Below, one piece after another: positions 11,619 to 23,879 of a stretch of DNA of 64,000 bases (position 1 is its first letter; each line of letters starts with the position of its first letter). The notes under the pieces were generated by a model. It was given only the letters and a program-made list of their open reading frames with translations. It was not told where the DNA came from and searched no databases. This DNA comes from Acanthosoma haemorrhoidale (lineage: Eukaryota; Arthropoda; Insecta; Hemiptera; Acanthosomatidae), in the NCBI GenBank assembly GCA_930367205.1, contig CAKNEZ010000017.1:124001-188000 (forward strand). The letters run 5' to 3'. A program made the translations under genes and the position numbers.

Positions 11619-12574
11619 TTTAAGCCTAGGATTTGTGCGTGTTGGTACAAACGTGTAACAGTAAGAGTCTAGGTTTAGATCGTGTTAGAACATAGGTGAG
11701 ACAGTTAGAGTCTAGGTTTAGATCGTGTAGGAACCGAGATGTGACAGTTAGAGTCTAGGTTTAGATCGTGTTGGAACAGAGGTGTGACATTTAGAGTCTA
11801 GGTTTAGGTCGTGTAGGAACCGAGTTGTGGCAGTTAGAGTCTAGGTTAGGATCTTGTTGGAACAGATGTTTGACAGTGAGAGTATAGGTATAGATCGTGT
11901 TGGAACAAAGGTGTGACAGTTATAATCTAGGTTTAGAGTGTGTTGGAACAGGAGTGTATCAGTTAGAACCTAGGTTTAGATCGTGTTGAAACAGAAGTGT
12001 GACATTTAGAGTCTAGGTTTAAATCGTGATGGAACAAAGGTCTGACAGTTAGAGTCTATTGTTAGCTCGTGTTCGAACTGAGGTGTGACAGTTAGAGTCT
12101 AGGTTTAGAGCGTGTAGGAACAGAAGTGTATCAGTAAGAGCCTAGGTTTGGATCTTGTTAGAACAGAGGGGTGTCAGTGAGATCCAAGGATTAGATAGCA
12201 ATGGAACAAAGGTGTGACGGGTAAAGTCTAGGTTTATATTTAGGTAAAACAGAGGTGTGACAGTAATAGTCTAGGTTAGGATCTTGTTGGAACAGAGGTG
12301 TGAGAGTAACAATCTAGGTTTAGAGCGTGTTGGAACAGAAGTGTATCAGTAAGAGCCTAGGTTTGGATCTTGTTAGAACAGAAGTGTGACATTTAGAGTC
12401 CAGGTTTAGATTGTGTTGGAACAAAGGTGTGACGAGTTATGTCTAGGTTTAGATTTAGTTGGAACAGAGGTGTGACAGTAATAGTCTAGGTTAGGATCTT
12501 GTTGGAACAGGGTGTGACGGTTATAATCTAACTTTAGAGCGTGTTGGAACAGAAGTGTATCAGTTAGAGCCTAA
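11619..12574 (+). repeat. Link between X0 and super-unit copy A
   Basis: About 960 bp of units in a mixed order. The part around 11780-12010 (GTGACATTTAGAGTC followed by TTTAGGTCGTGTAGG and AGATGTTTGACAG) reappears at 34430-34650 and 60255-60480 inside block v. The part around 12135-12560 resembles the end of block Z with about 129 bp missing. No unit here falls outside the satellite. Confidence 0.7.
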
Positions 12575-15127
12575 GTTTGGATCTTGTTAGAACAGAAGTG
12601 TGACATTTAGAGTCTAGGTTTAGATTGTGTTGGAACAGGGGTGTTACAGTAATAGTCTAGGTTCAGAGCGCTGTAAAACATAGATGTGACGGTTAGATCC
12701 TAGGTTAAGATCATGTTGAAGCAGAGGGGTGTCAGTGAGATCTAAGGATTAGGTAGAAATGAAACAAAAGTGTGACAGTGAGAGTCTAGGTATAGATCGT
12801 GTTGAAACAGAAGTGTGACATTTAGAGTCGAGGTTTAGAGTGTGATAAAACCAAGGTGTGACAGTTTAAGCCTAGGATTTGTGCGTGTTGGTACAAACGT
12901 GTAACAGTGAGAGTCTAGGTTTAGATCGTGTTAGAACATAGGTGAGAAAGTTAGAGTCTAGGTTTAGATTTTGTAGGAACCGAGATGTGACAGTTAGAGT
13001 CTAGGTTTAGATCGTGTTGGAACAGAGGTGTGACATTTAGAGTCTAGGTTTAGATTGTGTTGGAACAGGAGTGTATCAGTTAGAACCTAGGTTTAGATCG
13101 TGTTGAAACAGAAGTGTGACATTTAGAGTCTAGGTTTAAATCGTGATGGAACCAAGGTGTGACAGTTAGAGTCTATGGTTAGATCGTGTTCAAACTGAGG
13201 TGTGACAGTTAGAGTCAAGGTTTAGAGCGTGTTGGAACAGAAGTGTATCAGTAAGAGCCTAGGTTTGGATCTTGTTAGAACAGAGGGGTGTCAGTGAGTA
13301 CCAAGGATTAGATAGCAACAGAACAAAGGTGTGACGGGTAAAGTCTAGGTTTATATTTAGGTAAAACAGAGGTGTGAGAGTAACAATCTAGGTTTAGAGC
13401 GTGTTGGAACAGAAGTGTATCAGTAAGAGCCTAGGTTTGGATCTTGTTAGACCAGAAGTGATACATTTAGAGCCTAGGTTTAGATTGTGTTAGAACAAAG
13501 GTGTGACGAGTTATGTCTAGGTTTAGATTTAGTTGGAACAGAGGTGTGACAGTAATATTCTAGGTTAGGATCTTGTTGGAACAGAGGTGTGACAGTAATA
13601 ATCTAGGTTTAGAGAGTGTTGGAACAAAGGTGTCACAGTAAGAACCTAGGTTTGGATCGTGTTTAATTAGTAGTGTGACAATTAAAGTCTATGTTGAGAT
13701 TGTGCTGGAATAGGGGTGTGTTACAGTAATAGTCTAGGTTTAGAGGGTGCTGAAACATAGGTGTGACAGTTAGATCATAGGTTATGATCATGTTGAAACA
13801 GAGGGGTGTCACTAAGATCCAAGGATTAGGTAGCAATGGAACAAAAGTGTGACAGTGAGAGTCTAGGTTTGGATCTTGTTAGAACAGAAGTTTGACATTT
13901 AGAGTCTAGGTTTAGATTGTGATGGAACCAAGGTGTGACAGTTAGAGTCTATGGTTAGATCGTGTTCGTACTGAGGTGTGACAGTTAGAGTCTAGGTTTA
14001 GAGCGTTTTGGAACAGAAGTGTGACGAGTTATGTCTAGGTTTAGATTTAGTTGGAACAATGGTGTGACAGTAATAGTCTAGGTTAGGATCTTGTTGGAAC
14101 AGAGGTGTGACGGTTATAATCTAACTTTAGAGCGTGTTGAAACAGAAGTGTATCAGTTAGAGCCAAAGTTTGGATATTTTTGGAACAGAGGTGTGACAGT
14201 GAGATCCAAAGATTAGATAGCAATGGAACAAAAGAGTGACAGTAAGAGTCTTGGTTTAGATATTGTTGAAACAGAGGTGTGACGGTTATAATCTAGGGTA
14301 AGAGCGTGTTGGAACAGAAGTGTATCAGTTAGAGCCTAAGTTTGGATCTTTTTGGAACAAAGGTGTGACAGTAAGAGTCTAGGTTTAGATGGTGTTGAAA
14401 CAAAGGTGTGACGGGTAAAGTCTAGGTTTAGATTTAGTGGAACAGAGGTGTGACTGTAATAATCTAGGTTAAGAGAGTGTTGGAACAAAGGTGTGACAGT
14501 AAGAACCTAGGTTTGGATCGTGTTTAATTAGTAGTCTGACAATTAAGTCTATGTTGAGATTGTGCTAGAACAGGGGTGTGTTACAGTAATAGTCTAGGTT
14601 TAGAGGGTGCTGAAACATAGGTGTGACAGTTAGATCATAGGTTATGATCATGTTGAAACAGAGGGGAGTCACTAAGATCCAAGGATTCGGTAGCAATGGA
14701 ACAAAAGTGTGACAGTGAGAGTCTAGGTTTGAATCTTGTTAGAACAGAAGTGGGACATTTAGAGTCTAGGTTTAGATTGTGTTGGAACAGGGGTATTACA
14801 GTTATAGTCTAGGTTAGGATCTTGTTGGAACAGAGGTGTGACAGTTATAATCTAGGTTTAGAGCGTGTTGGAACAGAAGTGTATCAGTAAGAGCCTAGGT
14901 TTGGATCTTGTTAGAACAGAGGTGTGACAGTGAGAATCTAGGTTTAGATTGTGTTGGAAAAAAGGTGTGACAGGTAAAGTCTAGGTTAAGATTTAGTTGA
15001 AACAGAGGTATGACAGTAATAGTCTAGGTTAGGATCTTGTTGGAACAGAGGTGTGACAGTTATAATCTAGGTTTAGAGCGTGTTGGAACAGAAGTGTATC
15101 AGTAAGAGCCTTGGTTTGGATCTTGTT
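12575..15127 (+). repeat. Block X1 (copy A)
   Basis: X is a string of about 65 units seen six times in the long-period zone. X1 is the shortest because it lacks one two-unit segment near 13588 and another near 14015 compared with X2. It begins with GGATCTTGTTAGAACAG and runs through GCGCTGTAA, TTTAAGCCTAGGATTTG, two TTAATTAGTAG markers (13659 and 14520, 861 bp apart against 947 bp in X2) and GATTCGGTAGCAATGG. Similarity to X2 continues to about 15200, overlapping the start of Y1. Confidence 0.85.
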
Positions 15128-16640
15128 AGAACAGAAGTGTGACATTTAGAGTCTAGGTTTAGATTGTGTTGGAACAGGGGTGTTACAGTAATAGTCTAGG
15201 TTTAGAGCGTGCTGAAACATAGGTGGGACGGTTAGAGCCTAGGTTAAGATCATGTTGAAACAGAGGGGTGTCAGTGAGATCCGAAGATTAGATAGCAATG
15301 GAACAAAAGAGTGACAGTGAGAGTCTAGGTTTAGATATTGTAGAAACAGAGGTGTGACGGTTATAATCTAGGGTAAGAGCGTGTTGGAACAGAAGTGTAT
15401 CAGTTAGAGCCTAAGTTTGGATCTTTTTGGAACAGAGGTGTGACAGTTAGAGTCTAGGTTTAGATGGTGTTGGAACAAAGGTGTGACGTGTAAAGTCTAG
15501 GTTTAGATTTTGTTGAAACAAAGGTGTGACTGGTACAGTCTAGGTTTAGATTTAGTTGGAACAGAGGTGTGACAGTAATAGTCTAGGTTTAGATTGTGTT
15601 GGAACAGGGGTATTACAGTTATAGTCTAGGTTAGAAACTTGTTGGAACAGAGGTGTGACAGTTATAATCTAGGTTTAGAGCGTGTTGGAACAGAAGTGTA
15701 TCAGTAAGAGCCTAGGTTTGGATCTTGTTAGAACAGAGGTGTGACAGTGAGAATCTAGGTTTAGATTGTGTTGGAAAAAAGGTGTGACAGGTAAAGTCTA
15801 GGTTAAGATTTAGTTGAAACAGAGGTATGACAGTAATAGTCTAGGTTAGGATCTTGTTGGAACAGAGGTGTGACAGTTATAATCTAGGTTTAGAGCGTGT
15901 TGGAACAGAAGTGTATCAGTAAGAGCCTTGGTTTGGATCCTGTTAGAACAGAAGTGTGACAGTGAGAATCTAGGTTTAGATTGTGTTGGAACAAAGGTAT
16001 GACGGGTAAAGTCTAGGTTAAGATTTAGTTGAAACAGAGGTGTGACAGTAATAGTCTAGGTTAGGATCTTGTTGGAACAGAGGTGTGACAGTTATAATCT
16101 AGGTTTAGAGCGTGTTGGAACAGAAGTGTATCAGTAAGAGCCTTGGTTTAGATCTTGTTAGAAGAAAAGTGTGACATTTAGAGTCTAGGTTTAGATTGTG
16201 TTGGAACAAAGGTGTGACGAGTAAAGTCTAGGTTTAGATTTAGTTGGAGCAGATGTGTATCAGTAAGAACCTAGGTTTGGATCTTGTTAGAACAGAAGTG
16301 TGACATTTAGAGTCTAGGTTTAGATTGTGTTGGAACAGGGGTATTACAGTTATAGTCTAGGTTCAGAGCGCTGTAAAACATAGATGTGACGGTTAGATCC
16401 TAGGTTAAGATCATGTTGAAGCAGAGGGGTGTCAGTGAGATCTAAGGATTAGGTAGAAATGAAACAAAAGTGTGACAGTGAGAGTCTAGGTATAGATCGT
16501 GTTGAAACTGAAGTGTGACATTTAGAGTCGAGGTTTAGAGTGTGATAAAACCAAGGTGTGACAGTTTAAGCATAGGATTTGTGCGTGTTGGTACAAACGT
16601 GTAACAGTGAGAGTCTTAGAACATAGGTTAGGATCTTGTT
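15128..16640 (+). repeat. Block Y1 (copy A)
   Basis: Y begins AGAACAGAAGTGTGACATTT and contains the GTTAGAAACTTGTTGG unit (GGAACAGGGGTATTACAG at 15601). It is repeated at once by Y1' at an offset of 1513 bp: 15128-16007 matches 16641-17520. The end of Y1 carries GCGCTGTAAAACATAG near 16369 and a shortened unit, GAGTCTTAGAACATAGG, at 16611. Confidence 0.82.
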
Positions 16641-18351
16641 AGAACAGAAGTGTGACATTTAGAGTCTAGGTTTAGATTGTGTTGGAACAGGGGTGTTACA
16701 GTAATAGTCTAGGTTTAGAGCGTGCTGAAACATAGGTGGGACGGTGAGAGCCTAGGTTAAGATCATGTTGAAACAGAGGGGTGTCAGTGAGATCCGAAGA
16801 TTAGATAGCAATGGAACAAAAGAGTGACAGTGAGAGTCTAGGTTTAGATATTGTAGAAACAGAGGTGTGACGGTTATAATCTAGGGTAAGAGCGTGTTGG
16901 AACAGAAGTGTATCAGTTAGAGCCTAAGTTTGGATCTTTTTGGAACAGAGGTGTGACAGTTAGAGTCTAGGTTTAGATGGTGTTGGAACAAAGGTGTGAC
17001 GTGTAAAGTCTAGGTTTAGATTTAGTTGAAACAAAGGTGTGACTGGTACAGTCTAGGTTTAGATTTAGTTGGAACAGAGGTGTGACAGTAATAGTCTAGG
17101 TTTAGATTGTGTTGGAACAGGGGTATTACAGTTATAGTCTAGGTTAGAAACTTGTTGGAACAGAGGTGTGACAGTTATAATCTAGGTTTAGAGCGTGTTG
17201 GAACAGAAGTGTATCAGTAAGAGCCTAGGTTTGGATCTTGTTAGAACAGAGGTGTGACAGTGAGAATCTAGGTTTAGATTGTGTTGGAAAAAAGGTGTGA
17301 CAGGTAAAGTCTAGGTTAAGATTTAGTTGAAACAGAGGTATGACAGTAATAGTCTAGGTTAGGATCTTGTTGGAACAGAGGTGTGACAGTTATAATCTAG
17401 GTTTAGAGCGTGTTGGAACAGAAGTGTATCAGTAAGAGCCTTGGTTTGGATCCTGTTAGAACAGAAGTGTGACAGTGAGAATCTAGGTTTAGATTGTGTT
17501 GGAACAAAGGTATGACGGGTTATGTCTAGGTTTAGATTTAGTTGGAACAGAGGTGTGACAGTAATAGTCTAGGTTAGGATCTTGTTGGAACAAAGGTGTG
17601 ACGAGTAAAGTCTAGGTTTAGATTTAGTTGGAGCAGATGTGTATCAGTAAGAACCTAGGTTTGGATCTTGTTAGAACAGAAGTGTGACATTTAGAGTCTA
17701 GGTTTAGATTGTGTTGGAACCGGGGTGTTACAGTAATAGTCTAGGTTCAGAGCGCTGTAAAACATAGATGTGACGGTTAGATCCTAGGTTAAGATCATGT
17801 TGAAGCAGAGGGGTGTCAGTGAGATCTAAGGATTAGGTAGAAATGAAACAAAAGTGTGACAGTGAGAGTCTAGGTATAGATCGTGTTGAAACTGAAGTGT
17901 GACATTTAGAGTCGAGGTTTAGAGTGTGATAAAACCAAGGTGTGACAGTTTAAGCATAGGATTTGTGCGTGTTGGTACAAACGTGTAACAGTGAGAGTCT
18001 TAGAACATAGGTTAGGATCTTGTTGGAACAGAGGTTTAACAAAGAGAGTCTAGGTATAGATCGTATTGTAACTAAGGTGTGACAGTAAGAACCTAGGTTT
18101 AGATCGCGTTGAAACAGAAGTCTGACATTTAGAGTCTAGGTTTAGATCGTGATGGAACCAAGGTGTGACAGTTTAAGCCTAGGTTTTGTGCGTGTTAGAA
18201 AAAACGTGTAACAGTGAGAGTCTAGGTTTAGATTGTGTTGGAACAGAGGTGTGACAGTAATAGTCTAGGTTAGGATCTTGTTGGAACAGAGGTGTGACGG
18301 TTATAATCTAACTTTAGAGCGTGTTGGAACAGAAGTGTATCAGTTAGAGCC
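16641..18351 (+). repeat. Block Y1' followed by w (copy A)
   Basis: The first 880 bp repeat Y1. At 17521 the text switches from GACGGGTAAAG to GACGGGTTATG, and the alignment with Y1 resumes later at an offset of 1384 bp, three units shorter. The w part, from about 17995, has the shortened GAGTCTTAGAACATAGG unit, GGTTTAACAAAGAGAG and TAGATCGCGTTG. The same w text recurs near 35560-35913, 43821-44177 and 61384-61739. Confidence 0.82.
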
Positions 18352-20803
18352 TAAGTTTGGATATTTTTGGCACAGAGGTGTGACAGTGAGAGTCTAGGTT
18401 TAGATGGTGTTGGCACAGAGGTGTGACAGTGAGAGTCTAGGTTTAGAGAGTGTTGGAACAAAGGTGTGACAGTAAGAACCTAGGTTTGGATCGTGTTTAA
18501 TTAGTAGTGTGACAATTAAAGTCTATGTTGAGATTGTGCTGGAACAGGGGTGTGTTACAGTAATAGTCTAGGTTTAGAGGGTGCTGAAACATAGGTGTGA
18601 CAGTTAGATCATAGGTTATGATCATGTTGAAACAGAGGGGTGTCACTAAGATCCAAGGATTAGGTAGCAATGGAACAAAAGTGTGACAGTGAGAGTCTAG
18701 GTTTGGATCTTGTTAGAACAGAAGTGTGACATTTAGAGTCTAGGTTTAGATTGTGTTGGAACAGGGGTGCTAAAGTAATAGTCTAGGTTTAGAGCGTGCT
18801 GAAACATAGGTGGGACGGTTAGAGCCTAGGTTAAGATCATGTTAAAACAGAGGGGTGTCAGTGAGATCCAAGGATTAGATAGCAATGGAACAAAAGTGTG
18901 ACAGTTAGAGTCTAGGTTTAGGTCGTGTAGGAACCAAGGCGTGACAGTTTAAGCCTAGGATTTGTGCGTGTTGGTACAAACGTGTAACAGTGAGAGTCTA
19001 GGTTTAGATCGTGTTAGAACAAAGGTGAGACGGTCAGAGTCTAGGTTTAGGTCGTGTAGGAACCGAGTTGTGGCAGTTAGAGTCTAGGTTAGGATCTTGT
19101 TGGAACAGAGGTTTGACAGTCATAATCTAGTTTTAGAGTGTGTTGGAACAGGAGTGTATCAGTTAGAACCTAGGTTTAGATCGTGTTGAAACAGAAGTGT
19201 GACATTTAGAGTCTAGGTTTAAATCGTGATGGAACCAAGGTGTGACAGTTAGAGTCTATGGTTAGATCGTGTTCGAACTGAGGTGTGACAGTTAGAGTCT
19301 AGGTTTAGAGCGTGTTGGAACAAAAGTGTATCAGTAAGAGCCTAGGTTTGGATCTTGTTAGAACAGAGGGGTGTCAGTGAGATCCAAGGATTAGATAGCA
19401 ATGGAACAAAAGTGTGACAGTGAGAGTCTAGGTTTGGATCTTGTTAGAACAGAAGTGTGACATTTAGAGTCTAGGTTTAGATTGTGTTGGAACAGGGGTG
19501 TTACAGTTATAGTCTAGGTTAGGATCTTGTTGGAACTGAGGTGTGACAGTTATAATCTAGGTTTAGAGCGTGTTGGAACAGAAGTGTATCAGTAAGAGCC
19601 TAGGTTTGGATCTTGTTAGAACAGAGGTGTGACAGTGAGAATCTAAGTTTAGATTGTTTTGGAACAAAGGTGTGACGCGTAAAGTCTAGGTTAGATTTAG
19701 TTGAAACAGAGGTTTGACAGTAATAGTCTAGGTTTAGATTGTGTTGGAACAGGGGTGTTACAGTAATAGTCTAGGTTTAGAGCGTGCTGAAACATAGGTG
19801 GGAAAGTTAGAGACTAGGTTAAGATCATGTTGAAACAGGGAGTGTCAGTGAGATCCAAAGATTAGATAGCAATGGAACAAAAGAGTGACATGAGAGTCTA
19901 GGGTTAGAGCGTGTTGGAACAGAAGTGTATCAGTTAGAGCCTAAGTTTGGATCTTTTTGGAACAGAGGTGTGACAGCGAGAGTCAGGGTTTAGATGGTGT
20001 TGGAACAAAGGTGTGACGGGTAAAGTCTAGGTTTAGATTTAGTTGAAACAGAGGTGTGACAGTAATAGTCTAGGTTAGGATCTTGTTGGAACAGAGGTGT
20101 GACAGTTATAATCTAGGTTTAGAGCGTGTTGGAACAGAAGTGTATCTGTAAGAGCCTTGGTTTGGATCTTGTTAGAAGAAAAGTGTGACATTTAGAGTCT
20201 AGGTTTAGATTGTGTTGGAACAGGGGTGTTACAGTAATAGTCTAGGTTTGGATCTTGTTAGAACAGAGGGGTGTCAGTGAGATCCAAGGATTAGATAGCA
20301 ATGGAACAAAGGTGTGACGGGTAAAGTCTAGGTTTATATTTAGGTGAAACAGAGGTGTGACAGTAATAGTCTAGGTTAGGATCTTGTTGGAACAGAGGTG
20401 TGAGAGTAACAATATAGGTTTAGAGCGTGTTAGAACAGAAGTGTATCAGTAAGAGCCTAGGTTTGGATCTTGTTAGAACAGAAGTGTGACATTTAGAGTC
20501 TAGGTTTAGATTGTGTTGGAACAAAGGTGTGACGAGTTATGTCTAGGTTTAGATTTAGTTGGAACAGAGGTGTGACAGTAATAGTCTAGGTTAGGATCTT
20601 GTTGGAACAGAGGTGTGACGGTTATAATCTAACTTTAGAGCGTGTTGGAACAGAAGTGTATCAGTAAGAGCCTAGGTTTGGATCTTGTTAGAACAGAAGT
20701 GTGACATTTAGAGTCTAGGTTTAGATTGTGTTGGAACAAAGGTGTGACGAGTAAAGTCTAGGTTTAGATTTAGTTGGAGCAGATGTGTATCAGTAAGAAC
20801 CTA
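18352..20803 (+). repeat. Block Z1 (copy A)
   Basis: Z begins TAAGTTTGGATATTTTTGGC, followed by two units with GGCACAGAGG, and carries one TTAATTAGTAG marker (18493). Further markers are GCTAAAGTAATAG, CAAGGCGTGACAG, GACGCGTAAAG, GACATGAGAG (19887) and AGTAACAATATAGG. It matches 31264-33715 at an offset of 12912 bp and 35914-38365 at 17562 bp. Its second half, from about 19585, is reused alone in two partial copies further right. Confidence 0.86.
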
Positions 20804-23800
20804 GGTTTGGATCTTGTTAGAACAGAAGTGTGACATTTAGAGTCTAGGTTTAGATTGTGTTGGAACAGGGGTGTTACAGTAATAGTCTAGGTTCAGAGCG
20901 CTGTAAACATAGATGTGACGGTTAGATCCTAGGTTAAGATCATGTTGGAGCAGAGGGGTGTCAGTGAGATCTAAGGATTAGGTAGAAATGAAACAAAAGT
21001 GTGACAGTGAGAGTCTAGGTATAGATCGTGTTGAAACAGAAGTGTGACATTTAGAGTCTAGGTTTAGAGTGTGATAAAACCAAGGTGTGACAGTTTAAGC
21101 CTAGGATTTGTGCGTGTTGGTACAAACGTGTAACAGTGAGAGTCTAGGTTTAGATCGTGTTAGAACATAGGTGAGAAAGTTAGAGTCTAGGTTTAGATCG
21201 TGTAGGAACCGAGATGTGACAGTTAGAGTCTAGGTTTAGATCGTGTTGGAACAGAAGTGTGACATTTAGAGTCTAGGTTTAGATTGTGTTGGAACAGGAG
21301 TGTATCAGTTAGAACCTAGGTTTAGATCGTGTTGAAACAGAAGTGTGACATTTAGAGTCTAGGTTTAAATCGTGATGGAACCAAGGTGTGACAGTTAGAG
21401 TCTATGTTTAGATCGTGTTCAAACTGAGGTGTGACAGTTAGAGTCAAGGTTTAGAGCGTGTTGGAACAGAAGTGTATCAGTAAGAGCCTAGGTTTGGATC
21501 TTGTTAGAACAGAGGGGTGTCAGTGAGATCCAAGGATTAGATAGCAATGGAACAAAGGTGTGACGGGTAAAGTCTAGGTTTATATTTAGGTAAAACAGAG
21601 GTGTGAGAGTAACAATCTAGGTTTAGAGCGTGTTGGAACAGAAGTGTATCAGTAAGAGCCTAGGTTTGGATCTTGTTAGACCAGAAGTGATACATTTAGA
21701 GCCTAGGTTTAGATTGTGTTAGAACAAAGGTGTGACGAGTTATGTCTAGGTTTAGATTTAGTTGGAACAGGGGTGTGACAGTAATAGTCTAGGTTGGGAT
21801 CTTGTTGGAACAGAGGTATGGCGGTTATAATCTAACTTTAGAGCGTGTTGGAACAGAAGTGTATCAGTTAGAGCCTAAGTTTGGATATTTTTGGAACAGA
21901 GGTGTGACAGTAATAATCTAGGTTTAGAGAGTGTTGGAACAAAGGTGTCACAGTAAGAACCTAGGTTTGGATCGTGTTTAATTAGTAGTGTGACAATTAA
22001 AGTCTATGTTGAGATTGTGCTGGAATAGGGGTGTGTTACAGTAATAGTCTAGGTTTAGAGGGTGCTGAAACATAGGTGTGACAGTTAGATCATAGGTTAT
22101 GATCATGTTGAAACAGAGGGGTGTCACTAAGATCCAAGGATTAGGTAGCAATGGAACAAAAGTGTGACAGTGAGAGTCTAGGTTTGGATCTTGTTAGAAC
22201 AGAAGTTTGACATTTAGAGTCTAGGTTTAGATTGTGATGGAACCAAGGTGTGACAGTTAGAGTCTATGGTTAGATCGTGTTCGTACTGAGGTGTGACAGT
22301 TAGAGTCTAGGTTTAGAGCGTTTTGGAACAGAAGTGTATCAGTAAGAGCCTAGGTTAGGATCTTGTTGGAACAGAGGTGTGACAGTTATAATCTAGGTTT
22401 AGAGCGTGTTGGAACAAAGGTGTGACGAGTTATGTCTAGGTTTAGATTTAGTTGGAACAGAGGTGTGACAGTAATAGTCTAGGTTAGGATCTTGTTGGAA
22501 CAGAGGTGTGACGGTTATAATCTAACTTTAGAGCGTGTTGAAACAGAAGTGTATCAGTTAGAGCCTAAGTTTGGATATTTTTGGAACAGAGGTGTGACAG
22601 TGAGATCCAAAGATTAGATAGCAATGGAACAAAAGAGTGACAGTAAGAGTCTAGGTTTAGATATTGTTGAAACAGAGGTGTGACGGTTATAATCTAGGGT
22701 AAGAGCGTGTTGGAACAGAAGTGTATCAGTTAGAGCCTAAGTTTGGATCTTTTTGGAACAAAGGTGTGACAGTAAGAGTCTAGGTTTAGATGGTGTTGAA
22801 ACAAAGGTGTGACGGGTAAAGTCTAGGTTTAGATTTAGTGGAACAGAGGTGTGACTGTAATAATCTAGGTTAAGAGAGTGTTGGAACAAAGGTGTGACAG
22901 TAAGAACCTAGGTTTGGATCGTGTTTAATTAGTAGTCTGACAATTAAGTCTATGTTGAGATTGTGCTAGAACAGGGGTGTGTTACAGTAATAGTCTAGGT
23001 TTAGAGGGTGCTGAAACATAGGTGTGACAGTTAGATCATAGGTTATGATCATGTTGAAACAGAGGGGAGTCACTAAGATCCAAGGATTCGGTAGCAATGG
23101 AACAAAAGTGTGACAGTGAGAGTCTAGGTTTGAATCTTGTTAGAACAGAAGTGGGACATTTAGAGTCTAGGTTTAGATTGTGTTGGAACAGGGGTATTAC
23201 AGTTATAGTCTAGGTTAGGATCTTGTTGGAACAGAGGTGTGACAGTTATAATCTAGGTTTAGAGCGTGTTGGAACAGAAGTGTATCAGTAAGAGCCTAGG
23301 TTTGGATCTTGTTAGAACAGAGGTGTGACAGTGAGAATCTAGGTTTAGATTGTGTTGGAAAAAAGGTGTGACAGGTAAAGTCTAGGTTAAGATTTAGTTG
23401 AAACAGAGGTATGACAGTAATAGTCTAGGTTAGGATCTTGTTGGAACAGAGGTGTGACAGTTATAATCTAGGTTTAGAGCGTGTTGGAACAGAAGTGTAT
23501 CAGTAAGAGCCTTGGTTTGGATCTTGTTAGAACAGAAGTGTGACATTTAGAGTCTAGGTTTAGATTGTGTTGGAACAGGGGTGTTACAGTAATAGTCTAG
23601 GTTCAGAGCGCTGTAATACATAGATGTGACGGGTAGATCCTAGGTTAAGATCATGTTGAAGCAGAGGGGTGTCAGTGAGATCTAAGGATTAGGTAGAAAT
23701 GAAACAAAAGTGTGACAGTGAGAGTCTAGGTATAGATCGTGTTGAAACCGAAGTGTGACATTTAGAGTCGAGGTTTAGAGTGTGATAAAACCAAGGTGTG

Positions 23801-23879
23801 ACAGTTTAAGCATAGGATTTGTGCGTGTTGGTACAAACGTGTAACAGTGAGAGTCTTAGAACATAGGTTAGGATCTTGT
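20804..23879 (+). repeat. Block X2 (copy A)
   Basis: This is the fullest form of X, with TTAATTAGTAG markers at 21974 and 22921. It matches X1 at offsets of 8229, 8315 and 8401 bp from left to right, stepping by 86 bp at each two-unit segment missing from X1. It matches X3 at a constant 6325 bp. After about 23602 it carries GCGCTGTAATACATAG and the shortened GAGTCTTAGAACATAGG unit before block Y2. X1 lacks these roughly 350 bp. Confidence 0.86.

Larger units (their letters stand above)
1..12574 (+). repeat. Left zone: irregular mosaic of the same satellite
   Basis: This zone uses the same 43-bp units as the rest, but its blocks do not follow the 25.8-kb order seen to the right. It contains several short-range tandem amplifications (offsets 2269, 646, 214 and 1076 bp), listed separately. 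Some variants were seen only here, for example GATGGTACCG near 3550, 4198 and 6350, CCTTAAGTTAAGATTATG near 3710, 4353 and 6505, and a unit lacking one base (GAACAGGGTGTGACGG) at 6827, 7041, 7255, 8331, 9407 and 12505. The stretch from about 12135 to 12560 resembles the end of block Z (compare 20235-20690 and 37800-38330) but lacks about three units, so the exact right edge of this zone is soft. I see nothing non-satellite in it. Confidence 0.85.
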
